The position numbers and the translations under genes are program-made. Under the pieces are notes generated by a model. That model did not search any database. It was not told the DNA's origin and saw only the letters and a program-made list of their open reading frames with translations. From positions 57,501 through 121,500 of the forward strand of contig CAZDGV010000003.1 of assembly GCA_964505195.1 (NCBI GenBank): 64,000 nt of DNA, written 5' to 3'. Each line of letters starts with the position of its first letter. Position 1 is the first letter of the stretch. This document shows positions 23,041 to 31,196 of the stretch, piece by piece. Source of the stretch: CAZDGV01 sp964505195. Its GTDB lineage: Bacteria; Bacteroidota; Bacteroidia; Chitinophagales; Chitinophagaceae.

Positions 23041-25047
23041 ATGAGATATATTTTATTCCTCTTGTTTTTTACGGCAAGCATTGCCGGAGCGATGGCACAG
23101 ATGCCGGGCAGGGGCAATCTTTTGCAGAACATGCCGCGCGGTGGTGGTTTTATGAGCGGGGGAGGCGGCGGCACAAAAGACACGCTTTTACACCGCACAG
23201 GTTTGGAAGATTCGGTTACCGTTACCTATCGCTATTTGGATACCGCGCGTTTTTATTATCTCGATTCTTCTGTAAACGATTTTTCGCGTCGCTGGATACC
23301 TTGGCATCATGTTCATTTGGGAAATCACGGCAATGCTTCCAGATCGCTTTTGTTTACACCCAATATGCAGGCTGGCTGGGATCCGGGCATGCATGCGTTG
23401 GATGCTTACAGCTGGACCGTTGCCGATGCAAAGTTTTACAATACCACCCGTCCTTACAGTGAGTTGCATTATGTGCTGGGGTCCAAAGCCGAGCAGCAGA
23501 TTCAGGTATTTCACACACAAAATATTCGTTCCAACTGGAATTTTTCCTTTCAGTACAGACTCATCAACTCCCCCGGCTTTTTTAAAAATCAAAAAACCAA
23601 TCACAATAATTATCAGTTCAATACCTGGTATGTATCGCCCAACCGGCGATATGGTTTATATTTTCTGGCACTCGCCAATCAGTTGGGTACTTCTGAAAAT
23701 GGGGGTATTACCTACGACTCTCTTTTAAAGCGCACCGATATCTTTGCTGATCGCTTCAATATACCCACCAAACTGGGTGGCGATGTTTTTGGTGCACAGA
23801 GTTTTTTGAGTACCAATATTACCACAGGTAATCTTTACCGCAACTCCACATTTTTGTTAAGGCAACATTATGATTTGGGAAAGAAAGATTCGGTAGTGAA
23901 CGACAGTAATGTGGTACATTATTTTTTGCCGAGGCTCCGCTTTGAGCATACACTTCGATATCGCAGTCTCAATTATACATTTACCGATCAGCAGGCGGCT
24001 GCTAATCGGTATTTGCTTTGGTACGATTCTGCAGCACAAAAGCCCTTTCGCATCAGCGATGCATGGTCGGTAGTGGAAAACGAATTCGCACTCTATCAAT
24101 TTCCCGATAAAAAGAATACACAGCAATTTTTTCGTGTAGGTGCGGGACTTCAGTTGCTCAGCGGAAAACTTTTTAGTGGTACTGAAAGCTTTAGCAATAT
24201 TTATACTTTGGGCGAATACCGAAATAAGTCACGTAACCAGGTGTGGGATATCGCCCTTGCAGGAACACTTTATATGAATGGACTAAACAGTGGCGACTAT
24301 AGCGTACTTGGCAGTATGAAGCGCATGTTGGGTAATAAAAGCGGGTTCCTTACCCTTGCTTTTCAAAATGTGAACAGAACACCATCGTTTCTTCATGACG
24401 ATCGTAGTCACTTTAAACAATTCAATGCGGGCAACACCAATTTCGGAAAAGAAAACAGTACTATGCTCCGCATGCTGTATGAATGGCCCCGCCAAAAAAT
24501 CTCGATCGGCGGTAGGTATTTTCTCATGAGTAACTATACCTTTTTTACAGATTATTTCCGCGCCCGTCAACAAAATGCACTTTTTAACCTGCTGCAGATA
24601 GAGTTGCAAAAAACTTTTCATCTTTCCCGTAATTGGCGCTGGCACAGCGAAATCTATTTACAGCAGGCCACCGGAAATGCACCGGTTAATGTTCCGCTGC
24701 TCTTTACCCGCAATAGATTATCTTTTGAAGGCGTTTTTTTCAAAAATCTGAATCTGGCTACGGGCTTGGAGATGCGCTATCATACTGCTTACAAGGCAGA
24801 CGGTTATTCACCTGTACTGGGACAATTTTTTCTGCAACAGGAGCAAACCATTCGAAATTTGCCCGATATCGCTGCATATCTGCATTTTAGGGTACGGAGC
24901 TTTTATCTGTTTGCAAGAGCGGAGAATTTGAATAGCTTTCAGCTTGCCGGCGATCCCGGGTTTTTCAATAATAATTTTAGTGCTCCTAGCTATCCCATGC
25001 CCGGACTGCAGATTCGTTTTGGCATCTTTTGGGGTTTTGTTAACTGA
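23041..25047 (+). CDS. Putative outer-membrane porin (Porin_10-like)
   Basis: About 668 residues from the ATG at 23041 (an upstream in-frame ATG at 22993 adds a poor N-terminus). A signal peptide (MRYILFLLFFTASIAGAMAQ) precedes a Gly-rich stretch and a large beta-barrel with many aromatic-bordered strands, for example NWNFSFQYRLINSPGFFKNQ and YFLMSNYTFF. The segment NNYQFNTWYVSPNRRYGLYF and the overall layout are those of the Bacteroidota putative porin family. The protein probably forms an outer-membrane channel. The substrate is unknown. Confidence 0.8.
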   Translation: MRYILFLLFFTASIAGAMAQMPGRGNLLQNMPRGGGFMSGGGGGTKDTLLHRTGLEDSVTVTYRYLDTARFYYLDSSVNDFSRRWIPWHHVHLGNHGNASRSLLFTPNMQAGWDPGMHALDAYSWTVADAKFYNTTRPYSELHYVLGSKAEQQIQVFHTQNIRSNWNFSFQYRLINSPGFFKNQKTNHNNYQFNTWYVSPNRRYGLYFLALANQLGTSENGGITYDSLLKRTDIFADRFNIPTKLGGDVFGAQSFLSTNITTGNLYRNSTFLLRQHYDLGKKDSVVNDSNVVHYFLPRLRFEHTLRYRSLNYTFTDQQAAANRYLLWYDSAAQKPFRISDAWSVVENEFALYQFPDKKNTQQFFRVGAGLQLLSGKLFSGTESFSNIYTLGEYRNKSRNQVWDIALAGTLYMNGLNSGDYSVLGSMKRMLGNKSGFLTLAFQNVNRTPSFLHDDRSHFKQFNAGNTNFGKENSTMLRMLYEWPRQKISIGGRYFLMSNYTFFTDYFRARQQNALFNLLQIELQKTFHLSRNWRWHSEIYLQQATGNAPVNVPLLFTRNRLSFEGVFFKNLNLATGLEMRYHTAYKADGYSPVLGQFFLQQEQTIRNLPDIAAYLHFRVRSFYLFARAENLNSFQLAGDPGFFNNNFSAPSYPMPGLQIRFGIFWGFVN

Positions 25048-25075
25048 TTTTGTTCGTTTTTTTAGCTTTTAGCAG

Positions 25076-25083
25076 TAAATTTG
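25076..25083 (+). promoter_or_regulatory. -7 promoter box TAAATTTG
   Basis: This is an exact consensus match with a TTTG upstream at 25049-25052 (23-base spacer, slightly long). The ATG of the HYC_CC_PP gene is at 25090, six bases after the box, so the transcript should be leaderless or nearly so. Confidence 0.6.
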
Positions 25084-25089
25084 CAGTGC

Positions 25090-25482
25090 ATGAAAAAAAT
25101 ATTCATACTGGTCATTTCGCTGCTTTACCTGAGCATGAGCACAGGCATTGCATTGAATATCCATTACTGTATGAATCGCGTTGCTTCTGTATCGCTACAT
25201 ACGGGCGAACAGGATGAAGATGCCTGCGGAACCTGCGGCATGGGAAAAGCCGACAGTCATTGCTGCAAGGATGTAACCAAAGTGGTGAAGCTGAGCGATA
25301 ATCACCAACCTTCCAAAATTGTATTCGCATTATTCAGTCTGCCTGCAGACCTGAATATTTTTTATACCGATTTAATTCTTCCCGTACAGGGTTTCAGTGC
25401 AATCCCCCAATTAACTTATTGGCCTCCGCCACCCAGGGAGCTGAATCAACTTTACCTCGCAAATTCTGTTTTTCGAATTTAG
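25090..25482 (+). CDS. HYC_CC_PP family protein
   Basis: The 130-residue exported protein has a signal peptide (about 1-20) and the three family landmarks in order: HYC (LNIHYCMNR), a Cys-rich part with CGTCGMG and HCCKD, and PP near the C-terminus (WPPPPRELNQLY). The conserved His/Cys residues suggest metal binding, and such genes are often found beside copper/heavy-metal genes. The biochemical role is unknown. Here it precedes two HMA-domain proteins. Confidence 0.8.
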   Translation: MKKIFILVISLLYLSMSTGIALNIHYCMNRVASVSLHTGEQDEDACGTCGMGKADSHCCKDVTKVVKLSDNHQPSKIVFALFSLPADLNIFYTDLILPVQGFSAIPQLTYWPPPPRELNQLYLANSVFRI

Positions 25483-25558
25483 GCGCGCCCTATTTGATTT
25501 GTTTTTTTTCCCCTTCGGGGAAGTCGTTTATTTATTTTTCAATTTTAATTATTAAGTC

Positions 25559-26137
25559 ATGAAACTTTATAAATCTTTATCACTGTTTACGATTTTGTTA
25601 TTTACCATTTTCCAATTTGGTTTTGCACAAGGCAAAAAAGATCAGTCAACCACCATCAAAGTATGGGGCAACTGCGGAATGTGTAAGAAAACCATTGAAA
25701 AGACTGCCCTTGCCAATGGTGCAAGTGCTGCCAGCTGGAACAGCGAGACAAAAATGCTCGATGTACAGTTCGCATCCAATAAGGTAAATACCGAAAAAAT
25801 TCAGCAAGCCATCGCTCAGGTAGGGTATGATACCGAAAAGTTCACCGCCAACCAGGAGGCATACAACAATCTCCACGAATGCTGTAAGTATGAGCGTAAG
25901 TCGGCCAATGAAGCAGTTGCCACTTCGCAGAATGATATGCAACATGCTGGCTGCGAAATGAAAGACGGCGCTTGTAAAAAAGATTGCTGTAAAGACGGTA
26001 AAGCAGGCAGTGGTAAAAAAGAAGGCCATGCTTGTAAAAAAGATGGTACCTGCTGCAAAGAAGGCAAATGCGAAATGGGAAAGGCTGCTTGTAAGGATGC
26101 CGCCCAGTGTAAGGAAAAAGGTTGCTGCAAATCTTAA
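25559..26137 (+). CDS. Exported HMA-domain protein with metallothionein-like Cys-rich tail
   Basis: The 192-residue protein has a signal peptide (about 1-24, GFAQ). A heavy-metal-associated domain (about 31-97) has metal-binding Cys39 and Cys42 in GNCGMC. A linker carries HECCKYE. The last 63 residues hold 12 Cys with many Lys/Gly (GACKKDCCKDG, GTCCKEGKCEMG, KEKGCCKS), which resembles a metallothionein. The protein probably captures copper or another soft metal in the periplasm; the metal is not determinable from sequence. It starts 10 bases upstream of a second HMA gene and shares its terminator. Confidence 0.85.
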   Translation: MKLYKSLSLFTILLFTIFQFGFAQGKKDQSTTIKVWGNCGMCKKTIEKTALANGASAASWNSETKMLDVQFASNKVNTEKIQQAIAQVGYDTEKFTANQEAYNNLHECCKYERKSANEAVATSQNDMQHAGCEMKDGACKKDCCKDGKAGSGKKEGHACKKDGTCCKEGKCEMGKAACKDAAQCKEKGCCKS

Positions 26138-26146
26138 TGCCACAAC

Positions 26147-26692
26147 ATGAAACACTTTGTATTAGCGCTTGTATTGCTTGCAAGCGTTCAGGTGGCCAGT
26201 GCCCAATACACAAAGGCACGGTTGCAGGCAAGTGGTTTAACCTGTGCAATGTGCAGCAACGCCATTAACAAGGCACTCCAAACCTTACCTTTCGTTGAGT
26301 CCATCGAAACCGATTTAAATCTATCTGCATTTGAAGTAGTATTCAAAGGCGGACAGCAGGTCGATTTTGATCAAATCAGGCGAAAGGTAGAAGGTGCGGG
26401 TTTTTCTGTTGCACAACTTGAAGTATGGGCACAGTTTGACGGAATGCGTGTTCAAAATGACCGACATCTTGTTTGGGGAAATCAAGCCCTTCACTTTCTG
26501 AATGTGAAAGATCAGGTATTGCAGGGCGAGCAAAAATTCACCTTACTCGATAAAAATTTTGTGCCCGCCAAGGATCTGAAAAAATACAGCAGTTATACGC
26601 GTAAAGCCTGCTATAAAACAGGTGTTGCAGAAAACTGCTGTACCGATGATGGTATATCGCCTAAGGCGCGCATTTTTCATGTAACCATTTAA
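26147..26692 (+). CDS. Exported HMA-domain protein, second of pair
   Basis: The 181-residue protein has a signal peptide (about 1-20, VASAQ). An HMA domain (about 22-90) contains GLTCAMCSNAINKAL with Cys33 and Cys36. An uncharacterised C-terminal region (about 95-181) has three further Cys (KACYKTG and ENCCTDD). It lacks the Cys-rich tail of its neighbour. It is probably a periplasmic metal chaperone acting with it. The gene ends 15 bases before a strong terminator. Confidence 0.82.
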   Translation: MKHFVLALVLLASVQVASAQYTKARLQASGLTCAMCSNAINKALQTLPFVESIETDLNLSAFEVVFKGGQQVDFDQIRRKVEGAGFSVAQLEVWAQFDGMRVQNDRHLVWGNQALHFLNVKDQVLQGEQKFTLLDKNFVPAKDLKKYSSYTRKACYKTGVAENCCTDDGISPKARIFHVTI

Positions 26693-26707
26693 TGAACGCT
26701 ATCATTT

Positions 26708-26743
26708 ATTACAGGGCAGACAAGCTGCCCTGTAATATTTTTT
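26708..26743 (+). terminator. Rho-independent terminator after the HMA gene pair
   Basis: A perfect 12-bp stem ATTACAGGGCAG / CTGCCCTGTAAT with loop ACAAG is followed by ATTTTTT. It ends the HMA transcript and separates it from the next gene. Confidence 0.92.
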
Positions 26744-26780
26744 CATGATGGGGGCAATGCTCCTTCATATTTATATTCTT

Positions 26781-27593
26781 ATGCGTATAATATTCATGCT
26801 TTTTGTTCTATTCTTTGCTGATCGCATCAGTGCACAGGAACTATATGTATTCTCGAATCCTGCTTCCAATAATCCGGCAAAGTCAATTGCTTTTAAGTTG
26901 TCTTCCAAAGTGCTGCGCGAAATACATGATGATGCCTTGGCTTCGAGGCATACGGCTGATGTGGCTTTCGGGTTGCATAAAAATCTGCAATTGAATACAG
27001 CGCTCACTTTTTCGGATATGTACTTTACCGATATGCGCTGGGAGAGTGCCAGGATTTATGCTAAGTACCGTTTTCTCAGTATTGACAATGTACACAGTCA
27101 TTTTCGTGCAGCTGCTTTTGCCAAAGCTGCGTTTTCACGAAATCCGCTGGTTTATCAGGAACTCGATTTGGAAGGGGATAACAGCGGTATGCAAGGCGGA
27201 CTTGTTTTCACACAGCTCATACATAAGTTTGCCGCTTCGGCAGGGGTTTCCTATCTACAGCAAATGGGACAATTTCATCGTATCAGCCTAGGACCTCCCT
27301 TCTCTTCGCAAGCAGTTCAGTACAATGTATCTGCCGGATATTTACTTTTTCCGCGGTCCTATCAAAGCTATGACCAAACCAATCTGAACTTGTATTGCGA
27401 AGTGCTCGGGCAAAAAAACTTGGATTTAAAGCGTTCTTTTGTTGACATTGCTCCCGCATTGCAGCTCATCATAAAGAGTACTTCGCGTATCAATGCCGGT
27501 GCACGCTTTCAGGTAGCAGGCGATGCCCATCGTATGGCACGCAACTCCTTTTTCATCAGTCTGGAGCATTACCTGCTTCAGGCGCTTAAGTAA
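26781..27593 (+). CDS. Putative outer-membrane beta-barrel protein
   Basis: About 270 residues from the ATG at 26781, which gives a clean signal peptide (MRIIFMLFVLFFADRISAQ); ATGs at 26745/26748 abut the terminator above and are less likely. The mature part has alternating beta-strands with Gly/aromatic patterns (HKNLQLNTALTFSDMYF, YNVSAGYLLFPRSYQSYD, SRINAGARFQVAGD) typical of outer-membrane barrels. I do not recognise a named family with confidence. Its place between HMA proteins and a TonB receptor suggests involvement in the same metal response. Confidence 0.65.
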   Translation: MRIIFMLFVLFFADRISAQELYVFSNPASNNPAKSIAFKLSSKVLREIHDDALASRHTADVAFGLHKNLQLNTALTFSDMYFTDMRWESARIYAKYRFLSIDNVHSHFRAAAFAKAAFSRNPLVYQELDLEGDNSGMQGGLVFTQLIHKFAASAGVSYLQQMGQFHRISLGPPFSSQAVQYNVSAGYLLFPRSYQSYDQTNLNLYCEVLGQKNLDLKRSFVDIAPALQLIIKSTSRINAGARFQVAGDAHRMARNSFFISLEHYLLQALK

Positions 27594-27686
27594 AACCTGA
27601 TGTTGTGCTTGCTTCGCTCAATACTTGATTTGGTTCGTAGTTTTTTTCGTAAAGATTGCTGTCGTTAAAATTTCATTTCCGCTTCG

Positions 27687-27722
27687 TATATTTGCCTAAA
27701 TATAAATTTAGACAAGTCTAAA
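27687..27722 (+). promoter_or_regulatory. TonB receptor promoter with two overlapping operator-like palindromes
   Basis: The -7 box TATATTTG is at 27687-27694. Directly downstream are two overlapping inverted repeats: CTAAAT-ATAA-ATTTAG (27696-27711) and TTTAGAC-AA-GTCTAAA (27707-27722), sharing ATTTAG. The half-site pattern TTTAG...CTAAA resembles operators of DtxR/MntR-type metal repressors. Lying at the expected transcription start, bound protein would block transcription. The regulator is not in the window. Confidence 0.65.
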
Positions 27723-27726
27723 AAAT

Positions 27727-29961
27727 ATGAAGCTTTTTTTCCTTTCCCTGCTAGGTGCTGCAATCTTTCATAGCCCATCAACGGCCCATGATTCTCTAAT
27801 CGTGCGTGTGAAAGATAAAATCACTGCATCACCTATTGCCAAAGCAACGATTGCTGCTTCAGCACAGCAGCTCCTAACAGATAATAACGGTGTTCTAAAG
27901 TTGCCACTAAAACCAGCAGCTTCAGAGCTGCGTATCAGTGCTTCTGGGTATCATGCCCAAACACTCGAGTTGATGCATCATAAACATGCATACGAAGTGT
28001 TACTACAGCCTCATGAATTAGGTTTGGATGAAATTGTGGTTAGCGGTACCCTCAGGCAAGTAAACCGATTGCAAAGTCCTGTTCCGGTAGAATCATATCC
28101 TGCACATTTCTTCCATCGTAATCGTACACATAATTTGTTTGATGCGCTTTCGCAGGTGAATGGCGTGCAGCCACAGATCACCTGTAATGTGTGCAATACT
28201 GGTGGTTTGCAAGTGAATGGATTAGAAGGCCCTTATACCATGGTGCTGATTGACGGTATGCCCATTGTAAGTGCTTTGTCAACCGTTTACGGCCTTTTTG
28301 GTATTCCCAGCAATATGATCAAGCGGGTAGAAGTAATAAAAGGTCCGGCTTCTACGCTTTATGGCAGTGAAGCGGTGGCGGGTATCATCAATGTGATCAC
28401 CAAAGCGCCCACCCATAAGCAGGAATGGATCGTTTCGCAAAATGCAACTACGTATAGGGAATGGAATACGGATATCGGTTATAGTTTCAAGCAGGCAAAA
28501 GCCTCCGGGATGGTGAGCCTCAATCATTTTAAGTATGATCATCCCACCGATCGAAATGCAGATGGGTTCATGGATATTCCACTACAGCAAAGAACATCTT
28601 TATTTGGCAAGTTGATGCTCGACAGAAAGCATCAGCTGCCTTTCTCGTTGGCCGTTCGCTATATTTCGGAAGAGCGGAGTGGAGGACAAATGAACTGGAC
28701 ACGCAAATGGCGTGGAAGTGACTCAGTATATGGCGAAAGCATTGATACCAGAAGAGTTGAGTTGTTTGGAAATTATGGATTAAGATTTGGTAAGCAAAAT
28801 TTACTGGTAGAGTATGCCTATAATTATCATCACCAAGATTCCTGGTACGGGAATACTTTTTATTTGGCCTCGCAGCATACGGCATTTGCCCAACTTCGTT
28901 GGGGTAAAAAAATTGGAAGCCATGCACTTACCGCTGGTGTACCATTTCGATTTCAGCGTTACGACGATAACTCAGTAGCAACCAGCGATGCCGTTACAGG
29001 TAAAAATCTTCCTGCACTGAATACCATTGCCGGATTTTTTGTGCAAGATGAATGGAAATTAAGTGAACGATTCACTGCACTGGCTGGAATGCGCCTGGAG
29101 CATCATCAGGTACAAGGACTTGTTTGGTCGCCCCGCTTAAGCTTGAAGTGGAATGCGGCAGAACATCATACCTTTCGCTTAGCTGCAGGAAATGGTTTTA
29201 GGGTAGTGAATTTGTTTACAGAAGATCATGCTGCACTTACGGGTGCAAGACAGCTTCTTATTGAAGAGCGCCTCAAGCCGGAGCGCAGCTGGAATGCTCA
29301 TCTACAGTATTCCTCACAATACCATTTGGGAGATGCTGGTTTGCTTTCTGCAGATGCTGGTTTGTTTTACACACACTTTAGCAATCGCATTCTCCCGGAT
29401 TATGATACCGATCCTGAAAAAATCATTTATAGAAACTTGGATGGCTTTGCAGTCTCCCGCGGTGGCAATGCTGCTTTGTTTTTGAGTTTGCGCAATGGTT
29501 TTCGTGCTAATACAGGGGTAACCATACTGGATGCGTTTGTGCGTGAAGAAGAAGCGGCAAGTATGCGCATTTTGTATGTGCCAACGTTCACGGCCAATTA
29601 CGGCTTAGGGTATCAGTTTTCGAAGACTGGTTTTACGCTGGATTTTACAGGACGTACACTGAGCCCGATGCGTTTACCCGTTTTCCCAAATGATTATCGT
29701 CCGGAGATGTCGCCCTGGTATTCCATTTTAAATTTACAGTTAACCAAGAAAGTGGGCGACTGGCTGCAGCTGGTAGCCGGAGTACAAAACCTGCTCAACT
29801 TTATGCCCCGCGATCCGATTATGCGTCCTTTTGATCCATTCGACAGAACCGTAACAGATCCGATTACCAATCCGAATGGATTCACATTTGATCCATCGTA
29901 CAACTATGCGCCACTCATTGGGAGAAGATTTCAGGTAGGGATTACGGTTACGCTGCGATGA
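27727..29961 (+). CDS. TonB-dependent outer-membrane receptor, probable metal/siderophore uptake
   Basis: The 744-residue protein has a signal peptide, a carboxypeptidase-regulatory-like domain (about 22-95), a plug (about 100-225) and a 22-strand-type barrel ending in FQVGITVTLR. The plug has the recognisable segments NGLEGPYTMVLIDGMPI and IKRVEVIKGPASTLYGSEAVAGIINVITK and carries a CNVC motif (Cys153, Cys156). It imports a scarce ligand with TonB energy. The operator-like palindromes at its promoter and the HMA neighbours point to a metal or metal complex; the ligand itself is inference. It is convergent with the next gene. Confidence 0.92.
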   Translation: MKLFFLSLLGAAIFHSPSTAHDSLIVRVKDKITASPIAKATIAASAQQLLTDNNGVLKLPLKPAASELRISASGYHAQTLELMHHKHAYEVLLQPHELGLDEIVVSGTLRQVNRLQSPVPVESYPAHFFHRNRTHNLFDALSQVNGVQPQITCNVCNTGGLQVNGLEGPYTMVLIDGMPIVSALSTVYGLFGIPSNMIKRVEVIKGPASTLYGSEAVAGIINVITKAPTHKQEWIVSQNATTYREWNTDIGYSFKQAKASGMVSLNHFKYDHPTDRNADGFMDIPLQQRTSLFGKLMLDRKHQLPFSLAVRYISEERSGGQMNWTRKWRGSDSVYGESIDTRRVELFGNYGLRFGKQNLLVEYAYNYHHQDSWYGNTFYLASQHTAFAQLRWGKKIGSHALTAGVPFRFQRYDDNSVATSDAVTGKNLPALNTIAGFFVQDEWKLSERFTALAGMRLEHHQVQGLVWSPRLSLKWNAAEHHTFRLAAGNGFRVVNLFTEDHAALTGARQLLIEERLKPERSWNAHLQYSSQYHLGDAGLLSADAGLFYTHFSNRILPDYDTDPEKIIYRNLDGFAVSRGGNAALFLSLRNGFRANTGVTILDAFVREEEAASMRILYVPTFTANYGLGYQFSKTGFTLDFTGRTLSPMRLPVFPNDYRPEMSPWYSILNLQLTKKVGDWLQLVAGVQNLLNFMPRDPIMRPFDPFDRTVTDPITNPNGFTFDPSYNYAPLIGRRFQVGITVTLR

Positions 29962-31155
29962 TTATTTTTCAAAAAATGCCACGGAACCGCCTACCCATTC
30001 TTTGTCTTTGTTGTAGCGCACCCCCACCATTTTACCCTTACTCAGTCGGGCGAGGTTGATAGCTGCATGCGGTCGCTTTTCACCCTCCGGCCATAAATAC
30101 ATGATTCTGATTTCAACTTTGGCAGGATCATCCGGTGTTTCTATCACTGCAGCATAATTTACTTTTCGTTGCAGAATATAATTTTCCGGATCTTCAATGG
30201 CTTCAAGTGCGGCAGTCGTTACATCAATCATTACTCCCTGACCGGCAAATGAAAACAGGGGCTTGAGTACATAGTTTTCAATATCCTTTGGAAGCTGTTT
30301 GATTTCATTTAAAAACCAGGTTTCTGGTACATAGGCATGGCGGATGAAAGGAAGTGTGTATTTGCTGATGCGATAAAACCAATTGGGATGCGGAATCCAT
30401 TCTACATCAAGTGTATCTGTAATATCTATGAAAGGGGGAAGGGAAGCAGCGCTTGATTTTAAATCGTCAAAAATTAAGCGGTTATAAATGCGTTTAATTT
30501 GAATTTTCTGTCCTGCTTTCTCATAATACAATTTACTCCCTTCTTTGATGAGTTTACTGATGCAAACGGTTTCTATCCCTGTGTAATCTCGCGTAAAGGC
30601 AAAGTCGATCCGTGTTTTTTGTGTTTCCGGTTTTAGCTCGAGCAAAATCACTTCTTCCGGTACGTGATTCCCAATAATGATTTTCCTGAACTGTTCAACG
30701 AAGGTTTCTTTGGTATAGCCACTCAAAAACTGCGTTTGATTGTCTGGTATCGGAAAATATTTCCTAAGTAAATCGGGATAAGCGCATTGATAGGCAAAAA
30801 GTGATGGGAAGCCCTGCATCTCTATCAGCTGAGGTTCCAGCGCGCCTGATGCGTTGTTACAAACACCAAAATCAAAAGCAATCATGTGTGCATGCGGACA
30901 TTCATTCGGCACATTTTCTTTTGCAGGGATGGCCGACTGCGTCATGCTTTTGAAGGAAGGGCTGCAAATCAAATCAATGATCGACTCACAGGCATCCAGC
31001 ATTTTTACTTTAAATGCATTGTCAACAAAAACAGGTGTTTCGCAAACACGAAAATCGAGCTGTCCGGGATGCAGCGCTTCAAGCTCATTTAAAAAAGCTT
31101 GGTAGCTTTCTTTTGTAAAAGCCTCATTATATGCTTTGCGAAGCGCTGGTACCAT
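29962..31155 (-). CDS. ATP-grasp-like protein of the amidoligase cluster
   Basis: The 397-residue soluble protein has no clear named family. Its C-terminal third resembles ATP-grasp enzymes of the glutathionylspermidine-synthase/circularly permuted kind: YVLKPLFSFAGQGV, then YILQRKVNYA and VEIRIMYLW, consistent with phosphate loop, hinge and metal-site strands. The N-terminal part contains MIAFDFGVCNN and PQLIEMQGFPSL. It lies last in a four-gene minus-strand run, 41 bases after the amidotransferase gene. It would be a second ligase acting on the product of the first two. The fold assignment is inference from motifs. Confidence 0.55.
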   Translation of the reverse strand: MVPALRKAYNEAFTKESYQAFLNELEALHPGQLDFRVCETPVFVDNAFKVKMLDACESIIDLICSPSFKSMTQSAIPAKENVPNECPHAHMIAFDFGVCNNASGALEPQLIEMQGFPSLFAYQCAYPDLLRKYFPIPDNQTQFLSGYTKETFVEQFRKIIIGNHVPEEVILLELKPETQKTRIDFAFTRDYTGIETVCISKLIKEGSKLYYEKAGQKIQIKRIYNRLIFDDLKSSAASLPPFIDITDTLDVEWIPHPNWFYRISKYTLPFIRHAYVPETWFLNEIKQLPKDIENYVLKPLFSFAGQGVMIDVTTAALEAIEDPENYILQRKVNYAAVIETPDDPAKVEIRIMYLWPEGEKRPHAAINLARLSKGKMVGVRYNKDKEWVGGSVAFFEK

Positions 31156-31196
31156 GCTGCCTGTTTAAAAAGAAGGTATGCTTACCTTCAAATATA

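Noticed and set aside
25500..25525. Hairpin TTCCCC/GGGGAA after the HYC_CC_PP gene as a terminator
   Set aside because: The T run precedes the stem instead of following it on the plus strand, and no minus-strand gene ends there. I see it as a weak structure only.
25646..26249. Long minus-strand frames opposite the HMA genes
   Set aside because: They are Cys/Phe/Leu-rich reflections of the Lys/Cys codon bias of the real plus-strand genes and have no recognisable domain.
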